In this document: positions 41,828 through 50,917 of the stretch, piece after piece | Layout: each line of letters begins with the position of its first letter | Position numbering within the stretch: the stretch's first letter is position 1 | NCBI GenBank assembly: GCA_963825645.1 | Contig: CAWGTT010000010.1 | Coordinates: 62,001-126,000, forward strand | Direction of reading: 5' to 3' | Length of the DNA: 64,000 bases | Source: JADJPO01 sp963825645 | GTDB taxonomy: Bacteria; Actinomycetota; Actinomycetes; Actinomycetales; Kineosporiaceae | Made by a program: the position numbers and the translations under genes | Notes under the pieces: model-generated | Told to the model about the DNA's origin: nothing | What the model saw: the letters and a program-made list of their open reading frames with translations, nothing else | Databases searched by the model: none

Positions 41828-42021
41828 CGTCGGTCTCCTCGCTGAGTGCGCGCCCCGTTTCGCTGAGTGCGCCCCCGTTGCTGTACTGACGCCGAGAGGA
41901 CGCGGACCGTTGCCTCGACGTACACCCCGAGAGGTCACGATTGGATAACGGGCTGTCGCGTGGCGCGGGCGCGGCGCGGGCGTGGTCAGTCGGGCAGCAG
42001 GTCAGGCAGGGTCCGCAGGCG

Positions 42022-42387
42022 TCAGGCGGGTCCGGACACGACGTGCAGCGTGGCCCGGCTCACCTCGATGCTCACCGAACCGCCGGCACCCCTGCGCGGC
42101 TCGCCGTCGTCCGGCTCGTCGGTCGTGACGGCCACCACCGTTCCGTCGGCGAGAAGGGCGAACCGCTCCCCGGGTGGGGCGGGCCAGAGCAGGCTGACCA
42201 ACGGACGCTGCGCGGCGTTGGCCAGGGAGTGCCGGCCCGCCCGGGCGGTCGCCACCACTCCGTCCCAGGTGAGCGAGGTGGCCGCAGCCCGAGGGCGCCC
42301 GTCGGCGTCGCCGGTGAGCAGCATCGGGACGGTGCCGAACCCCTCGGCGACCCGCAACAGCTCGGGCAGCTCGACGGCGATACTCAT
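42022..42387 (-). CDS. Small FMN-binding split-barrel-like protein
   Basis: A 121-residue protein resembling the PNPOx-like flavin-binding barrel: VPMLLTGDADGRPRAAATSLTWDG, SLANAAQRPLVSLLWP and a final strand pattern. It is shorter than typical family members, and flavin binding is not certain. ATG 42387 follows GGGAGGAG. It is 32 bp downstream of the class V aminotransferase on the same strand and probably cotranscribed. Confidence 0.75.
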   Translation of the reverse strand: MSIAVELPELLRVAEGFGTVPMLLTGDADGRPRAAATSLTWDGVVATARAGRHSLANAAQRPLVSLLWPAPPGERFALLADGTVVAVTTDEPDDGEPRRGAGGSVSIEVSRATLHVVSGPA

Positions 42388-42418
42388 CGCGCTCCTCCCT
42401 CGCCCGGTCCCCGCAGGG

Positions 42419-43723
42419 TCACCCGAGCCGGTCCAGGACGGCGAGCAACCGGTCCACGTCGTCGGTATCGGTGTAGCACGACATGCCCGCCCGCACGGCC
42501 GACCCGCTGTCCCGGATGCCGAGAAAACCCGCCAGCTCCCAGGCGTAGTTGTGTCCGGACCACACGTTGACCCGGTCCTGCGCACAGGCCCACGCAACGT
42601 CGTCCGGCGTCATGCCACGCACCCGGAACCACATCGTCGGCGCGGACCGGCTCGGACGGCCGATCCGCCGTACGTGGTCCATCGCCTCGATCCCGTCGAG
42701 CAACCGGCGGAACAGGCGGCGCTCGTGCGCCTGCACCGCCGCCATCGAGGCCAGCACCCGTTCCCGGCGGGTGGCCTCGCCCCGCTCCCCCTGCCGAGCA
42801 GGTGCGGCCAGCCCGGCCAGGTGGTCGACCGTGGCGGCAAGCCCGGCGTGCTGGGCGAAGGGCGACGTGCCCCGCTCGAACCGGCCCGGACCGGCGTTCT
42901 CCACCGAGTCCAGCCGTTCCGGTTCGAGCTCGGCGAGCAGGTCGGGATCGGCCACTACCGCGGCCAGGTGCGGTCCGGACCACTTGTAGGCGCTGGTCGC
43001 GTAGAAGTCGGCACCGAGCGAGGCCAGCTCGACCGGTCCATGCGGGGTGGCATGTACGCCGTCGACGTAGACGAGTGCGCCGTCACCACCTCCGCCGAGG
43101 TCGCCGCCACCCGAGCCGCCCGCGGCGTGGGCGGCGGCCGCGATGGAGGGCACGTCGGGGCGGCTGCCCACCACGTTCGACGCCGCGGTGACCGCGACGA
43201 GCCGGGTCCGCTCGCTGAGATGATCGAGGACAGAGGCCGTCGGCAGGTCGAGGGTGTCGGGGTCAGGATCGGCCCAGCGCACCGTCACCCCCGCCCGGGC
43301 CGCGGCCTGCACCCAGGGCCGCACGTTCGCCTCGTGGTCGAGCCGGGTCAGCACGACCTCGTCGCCCGCGCGCCAGGTCTTGGCGAGCGCGGCCGCGACG
43401 ATGTACGTCAGCGCCGTCGTGCTGGGCCCGAGCACCACCCCGGACGGCGCGGGCCCGCCGAGCAGGTCGACGATCGCCTCGCGGGCGGCTGCGGTGAGCG
43501 CGTCGGAGCGCCGGGAGGCGGCGAAGTGGCCACCGTGGTTGCCGATCCCGGCCCGGTACGCCGCCGACTCCGCCGCGATCACCGCCTCGGGTACCTGCGT
43601 CCCGGCCGCGCCGTCGAGGTAGGCCCACCCGTCGCCCAGAGCCGGATACCGGGCCCGGATCGCGGCCACGTCATAGCCGACGCCGTCCCAGTCTTCGCCG
43701 AACGGCGCGTCATCGCTGGTCAC
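42419..43723 (-). CDS. Class V aminotransferase, cysteine desulfurase-like
   Basis: A 434-residue PLP-dependent protein. YLDGAAGTQVPEAVI near residue 36, SNVVGSRPD near 182 and the PLP-lysine region TSAYKWSGPH near 246 match the cysteine-desulfurase-like group (TIGR01976 type). The active-site Cys loop of true SufS is not evident, so sulfur transfer is not assured. GTG 43723 is the start. It is divergent from the proteasome activator gene; the same pairing exists in mycobacteria (from memory). Confidence 0.9.
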   Translation of the reverse strand: MTSDDAPFGEDWDGVGYDVAAIRARYPALGDGWAYLDGAAGTQVPEAVIAAESAAYRAGIGNHGGHFAASRRSDALTAAAREAIVDLLGGPAPSGVVLGPSTTALTYIVAAALAKTWRAGDEVVLTRLDHEANVRPWVQAAARAGVTVRWADPDPDTLDLPTASVLDHLSERTRLVAVTAASNVVGSRPDVPSIAAAAHAAGGSGGGDLGGGGDGALVYVDGVHATPHGPVELASLGADFYATSAYKWSGPHLAAVVADPDLLAELEPERLDSVENAGPGRFERGTSPFAQHAGLAATVDHLAGLAAPARQGERGEATRRERVLASMAAVQAHERRLFRRLLDGIEAMDHVRRIGRPSRSAPTMWFRVRGMTPDDVAWACAQDRVNVWSGHNYAWELAGFLGIRDSGSAVRAGMSCYTDTDDVDRLLAVLDRLG

Positions 43724-43826
43724 GTGCCCACCCTACGAAGACGAACCTGATCTCACCGCGCCGCCGGCGTACGCCCGCAGGGCCAACCGGTCGGCGGCTG
43801 CGGCTCCCACAGGGCAGGATGGGGGA

Positions 43827-44477
43827 ATGACTGAGTCGAGCGCGAGCGGGCGGACCGACCCTGAGCAGGCCGGCGAGCAGGCCGGCGAGCAGCGCTCTGA
43901 CGACAAGCAGGAGGGCAACGGCTCGGGGGGGCAGCGGATCGTGGTCGTCACTCCGGAGGGCATGGCCGTCACCGGCCAGACCGAGGAGGGGGAGCGGGGT
44001 CCGGCCGATCTGATCGAGGAGCCGGCCAAGGTGATGCGGATCGGCAGCATGATCAAGCAGCTGCTCGAGGAGGTCCGCAGCGCCCCCCTGGACGAGGCCG
44101 GCAGAAGCCGGCTCGCCGAGATCCATGAGCGCTCGCTCGCCGAGCTGAAGAAGGGTCTGGCCCCCGAGCTCGTCGACGAGCTGCACCGCATCACCTTGCC
44201 GTTCACGAACGACTCGACCCCGTCGGACGCCGAGCTGCGGATCGCCCAGGCCCAGCTCGTGGGCTGGCTGGAAGGGCTGTTCCACGGCATCCAGACCGCC
44301 CTGTTCGCCCAGCAGATGGCGGCCCGGGCCCAGCTCGAGCAGATGCGCCGCGCGCTGCCCGGCGGGGTCCCCGGCATGGAGGTCGGCCCGATGGGTCCCG
44401 GCGGCCCGGGCGGGCCGGGGGGCCCGGGCGGACAGCGTGGCGACCACGGCGAGCGCCCGACCGGCCAGTACCTGTGA
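43827..44477 (+). CDS. bpa: Bacterial proteasome activator Bpa
   Basis: A 216-residue DUF2587 protein. The helical core (IGSMIKQLLEEVRSAPLDEAGR to FHGIQTALFAQQMAAR, residues ~72-170) forms a ring in known Bpa. A Gly/Pro-rich linker leads to the C-terminal GQYL, the penultimate-Tyr motif that docks into and opens the 20S proteasome gate. It stimulates ATP-independent degradation of unfolded proteins. Its presence implies a 20S proteasome elsewhere in the genome. Confidence 0.95.
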   Translation: MTESSASGRTDPEQAGEQAGEQRSDDKQEGNGSGGQRIVVVTPEGMAVTGQTEEGERGPADLIEEPAKVMRIGSMIKQLLEEVRSAPLDEAGRSRLAEIHERSLAELKKGLAPELVDELHRITLPFTNDSTPSDAELRIAQAQLVGWLEGLFHGIQTALFAQQMAARAQLEQMRRALPGGVPGMEVGPMGPGGPGGPGGPGGQRGDHGERPTGQYL

Positions 44478-44514
44478 GCGTCTGACCCGGCGTCGTCAGA
44501 TCGCGAGCCGGCCG

Positions 44515-45315
44515 TCAGCGGTACTCCGGGTTGGGGTGGTCGACGTCGGACAGGTCCCAGTTCGTGGTGACGTTGCCGTAGGCGGGCACCCCGCCGGCGT
44601 CCTTGAGCGCACGCGCGGCGTGCAGCATGTTCCAAGCCGCGAAGACGGCGTTGCGCGTCGACCAGTGGTTCTGCGCACCGCGCTGGTCGTCGAGGTAGGA
44701 GGGCCCCGGGCCGGCCTCCCCGTTCCAGTAGGCGTCGGACTGCGGCGGCACGGTGAAGCCGATGTGCGACAGCGCGTACATCATCTGGGCGGCGCAGTGC
44801 TTTCCGCCGTCCTCGTTCCCGGTGACCAGGACGCCGCCGACCTTGCCGTAGTAGGACCACTGCCCCGCGGCGTTGACCTGCCCCGACCACCCGTACAGCC
44901 GCTCGATGACCAACCTCGTCATCGACGACTGGTCGCCGAGCCAGATCGGGGTCGCCAGGACCACGATGTCGGCGGGCTCGATCAAGGTTCGGTAGATGTC
45001 GGGGAAGTCGTCCCGCTCCCAGCCGTGCTCACGCATGTCGGGATAGACGCCCGGAGGGATCACGTGGTCGACGGTCCGGACGACATCGAGACGGGTTCCT
45101 ACGCCGGTCAGGACGTGCCCGGTGATCGCCGCCAGCCCCTCGGTGTGGCTGCGTTCACCGGACCGCTTCAGCGTTCCGTTGAGGATCACGGCCCGCAGGT
45201 CGGAGTAGTCGCCCGGACGCCGAGCGATCTCGGCGTCGATGAACGCGCGGACAGATGCGGGCAGGCCGATCTCGGCGAGGTCGGCGGCCGGTCCGGTCGG
45301 TGAGTCGGTCGACAT
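44515..45315 (-). CDS. Flavodoxin-like NAD(P)H-dependent FMN reductase family protein
   Basis: A 266-residue flavodoxin-fold protein. RAVILNGTLKRSGERSHT near residue 42 is the FMN phosphate loop and ATPIWLGDQSSMTRLVIERL near 122 and VTGNEDGGKHC near 168 are the other flavin-binding loops. It resembles flavodoxin-family NADPH-dependent FMN reductases. ATG 45315 follows GAAAGGA. It is convergent with bpa (38 bp). Confidence 0.88.
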   Translation of the reverse strand: MSTDSPTGPAADLAEIGLPASVRAFIDAEIARRPGDYSDLRAVILNGTLKRSGERSHTEGLAAITGHVLTGVGTRLDVVRTVDHVIPPGVYPDMREHGWERDDFPDIYRTLIEPADIVVLATPIWLGDQSSMTRLVIERLYGWSGQVNAAGQWSYYGKVGGVLVTGNEDGGKHCAAQMMYALSHIGFTVPPQSDAYWNGEAGPGPSYLDDQRGAQNHWSTRNAVFAAWNMLHAARALKDAGGVPAYGNVTTNWDLSDVDHPNPEYR

Positions 45316-45398
45316 GGCGGCATTCCTTTCACGAGATGTCATGCGCGCACCCCAGCACCTGGTGGTCTGCAGGGCAAGCGGTTCGTACAGCCGGCCCG

Positions 45399-46208
45399 TC
45401 ACCGGTTGGCCGGCTGCCCCGCGAGCAGAGCCTCGAGCACCTGCGCCACGCCGTCCTCATGGCATGGCGGTGCGACGGCGCCGGCCGCGGTGACCGCTTC
45501 GGGGTGGCCGTCCGCCATGGCGTAGGCGGTCCCCGCCCAGCGCAGCATCGGCACGTCGTTCGGCATGTCGCCGAAGGCGACCACCTCGGACGGCGCGATG
45601 CCGCGTTGCGCCGCCAGCTCGGCGAGCATCGAAGCCTTGCTCACCCCCAACGCACTGATCTCGAGCATCGAGGAGCTCGGGTCGGAGTGCACCGGCTCGG
45701 CGATCCCGACCAGCACCTCCCGGGCCAGGCCGAGCATCGCGTCTGCGGTGCGCTCCACGGTGCGGCAGAGCAGCTTGAGCACCTGCGGGTCGTCGGCGAG
45801 CAGCTGCTCGAGGGTGCCGGTCGGCGCGGCGAGCGCGGCCTCGTGCCGAGGGGCGAAGCCGGCCTCCCGGCGATAGCCGGCGAGCGTCTCGAACGCGAAA
45901 GAGGCGTCCGGCATGATGTCCCGCAACGCCTGGACGGCCTCGCGGGCGGCCTTCGTGCTGAGCAACCGGGTGGCCACCACCGCTTCGCGAGTGAGGTCGT
46001 ACAGCATCGCTCCGTTGGCGCAGATGGCCAGTCCGTGATGCCCGGTGGCCTCGGCGATCGGGCCCATCCAGCGCGGCGGACGACCGGTCACGAACACCAC
46101 GTCGATGCCTCGTTCGAGGCATGCCTCCAGCGCGGCCACGGTGCGCGGCGAGACGGTGAAGTCCGACCGGACGATGGTGCCGTCGAGGTCGCTGGCCACC
46201 AGTCGCAT
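45399..46208 (-). CDS. HAD superfamily hydrolase (Cof type)
   Basis: A 269-residue phosphatase. Motif I is SDLDGT at residues 6-11, motif II is VFVTGRP near 39, and motif III/IV is VSKASML near 189 and VVAFGDMPNDVPML near 210. The type IIB cap lies between. Sugar- or nucleotide-phosphate substrates are usual. ATG 46208 follows GGGAGG. Confidence 0.93.
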   Translation of the reverse strand: MRLVASDLDGTIVRSDFTVSPRTVAALEACLERGIDVVFVTGRPPRWMGPIAEATGHHGLAICANGAMLYDLTREAVVATRLLSTKAAREAVQALRDIMPDASFAFETLAGYRREAGFAPRHEAALAAPTGTLEQLLADDPQVLKLLCRTVERTADAMLGLAREVLVGIAEPVHSDPSSSMLEISALGVSKASMLAELAAQRGIAPSEVVAFGDMPNDVPMLRWAGTAYAMADGHPEAVTAAGAVAPPCHEDGVAQVLEALLAGQPANR

Positions 46209-46225
46209 GCTCTCATCCTCCCAGT

Positions 46226-46288
46226 GATCGCGCCGAGGGTGAGGTTGAGCCCCATCTGCTGAGGCGCAACCTCACCCTCGCGCCGATC
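46226..46288. repeat. Imperfect inverted repeat upstream of the HAD gene
   Basis: 25-bp arms (46226-46250, 46264-46288) match at 21 positions, including an exact GAGGGTGAGGTTG block, around a 13-nt loop. It begins 18 bp upstream of the HAD gene start. It could be a dispersed element or a 5' leader hairpin. Confidence 0.7.
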
Positions 46289-46292
46289 ACGG

Positions 46293-46622
46293 GCAGGCGG
46301 GCCGACCAGGTCGGCGCGGGCCAGGTCGACCTCGCGGACGGCGTCCCAGCGGGTCACGCTCGCCGCCATCCCGAGGTGGCGCGGCAGGTGGGCGAGCATC
46401 GCCGTCCAGGCGTCTAGCCGGCGGCCCACCAGGAATGCTGGGTGACCGGAGTCACGGCACTGCGCACCCGAAACCGCAGCCCATTGGCCGAGACGAGACG
46501 GCTACCGTCCGTCGGTCGAGACTCACCGGAACCGCTGGACTGCCAGGTGCTCCGCACACGTTCGGGACCAGATGAGGGGTTCGGTTTGTCGCTCGGTGAA
46601 CCGCGCACATACGGTTCACCCC
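46293..46622. other. Intergenic region with coding-like fragments
   Basis: On the minus strand two overlapping frames have a protein-like composition: one ends at a TAG at 46414 (…RFRVRSAVTPVTQHSWW) and the next reads RLDAWTAMLAHLPRHLG… (46429 leftwards) but then runs out of frame into the HAD gene. Neither has a ribosome site. A decayed gene is possible; the plus-strand promoter of the GH26-like gene must also lie here. Confidence 0.3.
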
Positions 46623-47906
46623 ATGGACGCGGGCAGGCATTCCAGCGTGCCCGCCCGCAGTTGGCTCCGCGAACCGGACGCCCTGGAGATACTGGCCGAG
46701 CACGCCCGGCAGATGCGAGAGGACGAGCAATGGCGCCGCCGGATGCGACGTCGCCGGATCGCGGCGTCGCTCGTGCTCGTGCTCGCCGTACTGGCCGTGA
46801 TCACCTACGCGGTGCAGAGCCATCCCACCGGCACCGGGCTCGCCGGTGGCGGGCCCACCCCGGTCACCTCGCTCGCCGCCGCCACTGACAGCACGTCGGC
46901 GGGCAGCACGCCGTCCGCCGCCCCGACGCCGTCCGTCAGCAGCTCAGCGGGCGGCGCTGGGCAGGCCGCCGCGAGCCTGGCCATCGCGATGTACGGCACC
47001 CCTCGCTCCGGGCTGGCGTGGCACAGCGGCTTCTGGACCGGTGGAGCGATCAACCGCGCTCACATCGAGGACGCGGGGACCTGGCGCGGCACGCCGATGG
47101 ACTTCGCGACCGTATACCCGGCCTACGCCACCTGGGCCGACATCCAGAACAGCACCTGGGCCGTGTCCTCGTTCTCCGGCTACAAGGGCCGGCTCGCCTA
47201 CGGCCTCCCGCTGCTGCCCACGAGCCGCAAGGGCCAGTGGCAGGACATCCTGTCCGGCAGCCACGACCAGGTGTTCCGCGGGATCGCCCGACTGCTGGTG
47301 CGCTACGGCCACGAGGACGCCGCCATCCGGATGGGCGTGGAGGCCAACGGCTACTGGTTCCCGTGGTCTGTCACGGCGGACACGACTGACGAGTTCAAGG
47401 CGGCGTTCACACGCATTCGCCGGGTAATGTCGAGCGTCTCGCCGGAGTTCACCTTCTGGCTCGACCTGAACTGCGGCACCGCGCTGACCGGATCACAGGA
47501 TCGGCTCGCCTCGCTCCTCCAGATGTATCCAGGTGACGCGGTGGTCGACGGCATCTCCATGGACCATTACAACCGGTTCAAGCTGCTCGCAAAGGACGAG
47601 GAGACCTGGCAGCGGGCCATATCCCCCAGCTGGGCGCCCGGCTTGCGCGATGGCGTCGACTTCGCCCGGCTGCACGGCAAGGGGTTCGCTGTCCCGGAAT
47701 GGGGTCTGGACGGCGTCCAGGGCCCCGGGGACAGCCCCTACTTCATGCGGCAGATGTTCGACTTCTTCACCCACAGCGCGGACGTACTGGTGTTCGAGAA
47801 CTACTTCAACGAACCGGACGACTACATCGCCGGGGGGCTGTTCGACTCCACGCAGAACCCGAGGTCGGCCGCCGTGTATCGCAAGCTCTGGGGGAAGCCC
47901 ACCTGA
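46623..47906 (+). CDS. GH26-like glycoside hydrolase, membrane anchored
   Basis: A 427-residue protein. One membrane segment at about residues 42-62 (ASLVLVLAVLAVITYAV) follows a basic cytoplasmic N-terminus. A Ser/Thr/Pro linker leads to an extracellular TIM-barrel-like domain from ~120. MGVEANGYWFPW near 240 has the acid/base Glu context of family GH26, and AVPEWGLDG near 356 supplies the nucleophile Glu. A mannanase-like or related activity on surface or environmental polysaccharide is inferred. The start is ATG 46623; an ATG-less frame extends further upstream. Confidence 0.82.
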   Translation: MDAGRHSSVPARSWLREPDALEILAEHARQMREDEQWRRRMRRRRIAASLVLVLAVLAVITYAVQSHPTGTGLAGGGPTPVTSLAAATDSTSAGSTPSAAPTPSVSSSAGGAGQAAASLAIAMYGTPRSGLAWHSGFWTGGAINRAHIEDAGTWRGTPMDFATVYPAYATWADIQNSTWAVSSFSGYKGRLAYGLPLLPTSRKGQWQDILSGSHDQVFRGIARLLVRYGHEDAAIRMGVEANGYWFPWSVTADTTDEFKAAFTRIRRVMSSVSPEFTFWLDLNCGTALTGSQDRLASLLQMYPGDAVVDGISMDHYNRFKLLAKDEETWQRAISPSWAPGLRDGVDFARLHGKGFAVPEWGLDGVQGPGDSPYFMRQMFDFFTHSADVLVFENYFNEPDDYIAGGLFDSTQNPRSAAVYRKLWGKPT

Positions 47907-47960
47907 TCGGGGCCCTCGGAACCAGCTTGTGGGAGCGAACCACCGCCCAGGTGTTCTGAG

Positions 47961-48959
47961 TCAGCGACGGACGGCGCTCTCGCCTTCGTACTCGGCCTCC
48001 TCGGCCAGGTCGGCGGCGGTAAGGGTGCCGGTCTCCTGGTCGCCCTGGTCGGCCTCCCCCTCGTCGTACTCGTCCGCGTACTCACCCTCGGCGAAGTCGG
48101 CGGCCTGTGGCGGGTCGGCGTCCATCTCCGGCTCCTCCGCGTCGGCGCCGGCCAGCGCGGCGGCGGCGGGAGACTCGGAGGACACGGTGGCGTCCGCAGC
48201 CCGCATGGCGACACCGGCGGCGGGCAACGGGGCCGAGCTGATCCCGCTCTGCGGCGGCCCGGCGTCCGCCTCGGCGATGAGCACCTTCTCCAGCACACCA
48301 CGCACCGCTTCGAGCCGGCGCAAGGTGTCGGTGTGCACCTCGCTCAGAGCTGCAAGCCGCTCGTCCTGCAGCGAGGTGATCTGACCGGTCCGCTGGTCGG
48401 AGTCCGCCAGCACCTGTGCGGCGCGCTGCTCGGCGTCGGTGATCGTGGTCTGCGACGACGACGCCGCGTTGGCGAGCAGCGCCTCGGCCTCTGCCTTGGC
48501 GGCGGCGGCCTCTCGCTCGGCGCGCTCGCGAGCGGCGGAGATGATGCCTTCGGCGGCGGACCGCGCCGCCTCCAGCACCTTGGCTGACTGGTCGCGCGCG
48601 GCCTCCAGCGTGCTGTCGGCCTCCTGCGCGGCGCGAGCACGTTTCTGGTCGGCCTCCTCGTCGGCCAGTCGCAGGATCTGGGCCAGACGCTCACTGACCT
48701 CTTCGTGCTGGGGGCGGTTGGCCGCCGAGCTCTCCGAACGAAGGGCGGCGACCTCCTGGCGAAGGTGGTCAAGCTCCTCGGCGCCGCCGTCGGCCCGTTC
48801 GCGAAGGCCCTGCGCCTCCTCCTTGACGGTGCCCAGCTCCGTGCGCAACCAGTTGATGTAGTCCTCGACCTGCCGCTTGTTGAAGCCGCGCACTGTTGTG
48901 TCGAACAGGCTGTCGATCGCGGATTCTCCCGTGATCGGGCTCGCGTGGTCCTGAGTCAC
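47961..48959 (-). CDS. DivIVA-domain coiled-coil protein
   Basis: A 332-residue protein. FDTTVRGFNKRQVEDYINWL near residue 20 is the DivIVA N-terminal membrane-curvature motif, then a long coiled coil runs to ~225 with Ala/Glu heptads, and a very acidic tail follows. The length and layout are like actinobacterial Wag31/SepIVA/Scy-type polar or septal scaffolds; which one is not clear. GTG 48959 follows AAGGA. It is convergent with the GH26-like gene. Confidence 0.88.
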   Translation of the reverse strand: MTQDHASPITGESAIDSLFDTTVRGFNKRQVEDYINWLRTELGTVKEEAQGLRERADGGAEELDHLRQEVAALRSESSAANRPQHEEVSERLAQILRLADEEADQKRARAAQEADSTLEAARDQSAKVLEAARSAAEGIISAARERAEREAAAAKAEAEALLANAASSSQTTITDAEQRAAQVLADSDQRTGQITSLQDERLAALSEVHTDTLRRLEAVRGVLEKVLIAEADAGPPQSGISSAPLPAAGVAMRAADATVSSESPAAAALAGADAEEPEMDADPPQAADFAEGEYADEYDEGEADQGDQETGTLTAADLAEEAEYEGESAVRR

Positions 48960-49440
48960 TTCGACGTCCTTCCGTGCAGCGTCTGACAGGCGATTGTGCG
49001 TCCTCAGACCATGCCTCGCTGATACTGGCCGGGTACCACTATGCCCCCCGTCACGTCCTGTTGGGGACATGCTCCGGTCCTCGGCATGCGAAGCGTCAAG
49101 GTGTAGTGGCGAGCGCGGGCGCTCGTGAAGCGGTCAATGGTGACGCTGCGCGCCGTGAACCACGCCGACGGTACTCGACACGCCGCTGTCCTCACAGATC
49201 GATCGGCGTGTCGCGTCGGATAGCGCTGCTTTGCGGAAAACGTCGACTCCGCGTCACGGCTTCTCACCCGCCGGGCTGCGCATCCTCCGAACCGCCGATT
49301 TTCGTTACTGATCAGCGATAGATGTTCACCATTCGTGACAGTCGGGGATACCGTGAGCATTCGCTCGAGCACGAAGAGATGCCGGCGAGGGATGACCACC
49401 TCACGGCTCCCGCGGGCCTTCGCGACAAGGGGAACGCTCC
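48960..49440. other. Divergent intergenic region with two hairpins
   Basis: About 480 bp between the DivIVA-like and glycosyltransferase genes, without a supported gene. It contains the perfect hairpin CGAGCGC-gg-GCGCTCG (49110-49125) and an inverted repeat CGACACGCCG/CGGCGTGTCG (49176-49185, 49204-49213). A relatively AT-rich stretch near 49300-49350 probably holds the glycosyltransferase promoter. Confidence 0.5.
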
Positions 49441-50688
49441 ATGCCCACCCGAGTGCTGCTCCTCGCCTCCCGTCCCGAACGGGGCAGGGGGCTGCAGCGG
49501 CTCACCCGGCTCACCGCCGCCGCCTGGCGCGACAGCGGCGCTTCGGTCCACGTGCTCGAGCACAGCGGACGGCTACGAGCCGCGCTTCGTCAGGCCGCGG
49601 CGGAGGCCGAGCTGGTGCATCTGATGGACCCGCGGGACGCCGTGCTCCTGCCGGACAACCCCGCAGGCACCCGGGTCGCCGTCCACTGCCACGACCTCAC
49701 CGACCTCATGCAGGACCTGGGCCTGACGCACGACCGGGGCCGGCCCCACCCGCTTCGCCGCCGACAGGCACGTCTGGTCATCGAGGCGCTGCGCGGCGTC
49801 GACCGCGTCCTGGCCACCAGCCGGCACACTGCCGAGCAGGTACGGCAGCTGACCGGCCGCGACGGCGAGCTGATGTACCCCCCCGTCGACCCGGCGCTGT
49901 CCGAGCGACCCAGTCGACTCCAGGCCTGGAAGCCGCCGGCATGGCCCTACCTGCTCACCGTCGGCGGCCCGGGCCGCCGGGAGCGGCGCGACGCCGCGAT
50001 CACCGCCTGGGCCCAGCTGCGCCGCACCAAGACACTGGACGGCGCCTCACTGATCATCGTCGGCGCACCGCTGACCGAGCAGGAGGACGTCCAGGCAATG
50101 GCGTGCGGCGGCCACGTCGCGGTACTGCAGAACGTGACCGACGCGCAGCTCGGTGCCCTGTACCAGCGCAGCCTCGCGGTGCTGGCCCTGGGCCGGCCCG
50201 CCGGTTTCGTCTGGCCGATCGCCGAGGCACACCAGAGCGGACGACCGGTGCTCGCCACCGACCACTCCGTCTTCGAGGAGACCGGCCAGTCCGGCTGCGT
50301 GTACCTCCCGGTCGAGGGCATCGACCGTTTCGACGGCGGAACATGGGCCAGCATCGCCGATGACCTCATGGCGCGAGTGGTCGCCGACCGGGCAGCGGTG
50401 AACGCCGAGCGCTTCGCCTGGCGCTGCTATGTCGATCGGCTGTCGGCCGCGGAGACCAGCCCCCCGGGACCAAGGGCCCAGCCGGCGTTCACACCGGCCC
50501 CATCCCTTCCGGAATCCGTTGCAGCCGAATTGGTCACCGCGACACCTCTGCAGCCTCGCTGGATGCCCGAGGTGATCACGCTGCCCCCGTCGCCGTCGGC
50601 ACCGAACGCACCAGCCGAGCTGACAGCAACCGGTGTCCGCCTCGATCCGGCTGCCCAGGAACGGGTTCCACTGGCCGCACGCGGCTGA
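49441..50688 (+). CDS. Glycosyltransferase (GT4/GT-B type)
   Basis: A 415-residue GT-B fold protein. VLATSRHTAEQVRQLTG near residue 122, YLLTVGGPGRRERRDAAITAW near 171 and the donor-site FVWPIAEAHQSGRPVLATDHSVFEE near 258 follow the GT4 pattern (EAxxxGxPV variant). The C-terminal 80 residues are Pro/Ala-rich and probably disordered. ATG 49441 follows AAGGGGAA. Donor and acceptor are unknown. Confidence 0.85.
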   Translation: MPTRVLLLASRPERGRGLQRLTRLTAAAWRDSGASVHVLEHSGRLRAALRQAAAEAELVHLMDPRDAVLLPDNPAGTRVAVHCHDLTDLMQDLGLTHDRGRPHPLRRRQARLVIEALRGVDRVLATSRHTAEQVRQLTGRDGELMYPPVDPALSERPSRLQAWKPPAWPYLLTVGGPGRRERRDAAITAWAQLRRTKTLDGASLIIVGAPLTEQEDVQAMACGGHVAVLQNVTDAQLGALYQRSLAVLALGRPAGFVWPIAEAHQSGRPVLATDHSVFEETGQSGCVYLPVEGIDRFDGGTWASIADDLMARVVADRAAVNAERFAWRCYVDRLSAAETSPPGPRAQPAFTPAPSLPESVAAELVTATPLQPRWMPEVITLPPSPSAPNAPAELTATGVRLDPAAQERVPLAARG

Positions 50689-50917
50689 TCCGCCCGCTGG
50701 TCATCCCCTGATCGCACGAGTCGCCGGGCGGGCTCGGCGTGGCGACCGCCCAGGGTCCACCGGTCCGCGTTCGTGCTCAGGCATACTTCCCGGGACAGTT
50801 CCGCACCCGTGGCAACGTCGCCACGGGTTCCACATCCAGCCCAGCCCGCGAGCCAGGCCGGCGCCGGCGAGCGGGATCGGCACTCTTCCCATCTGCCCTG
50901 TCCCGCAAGGAGTTCAC

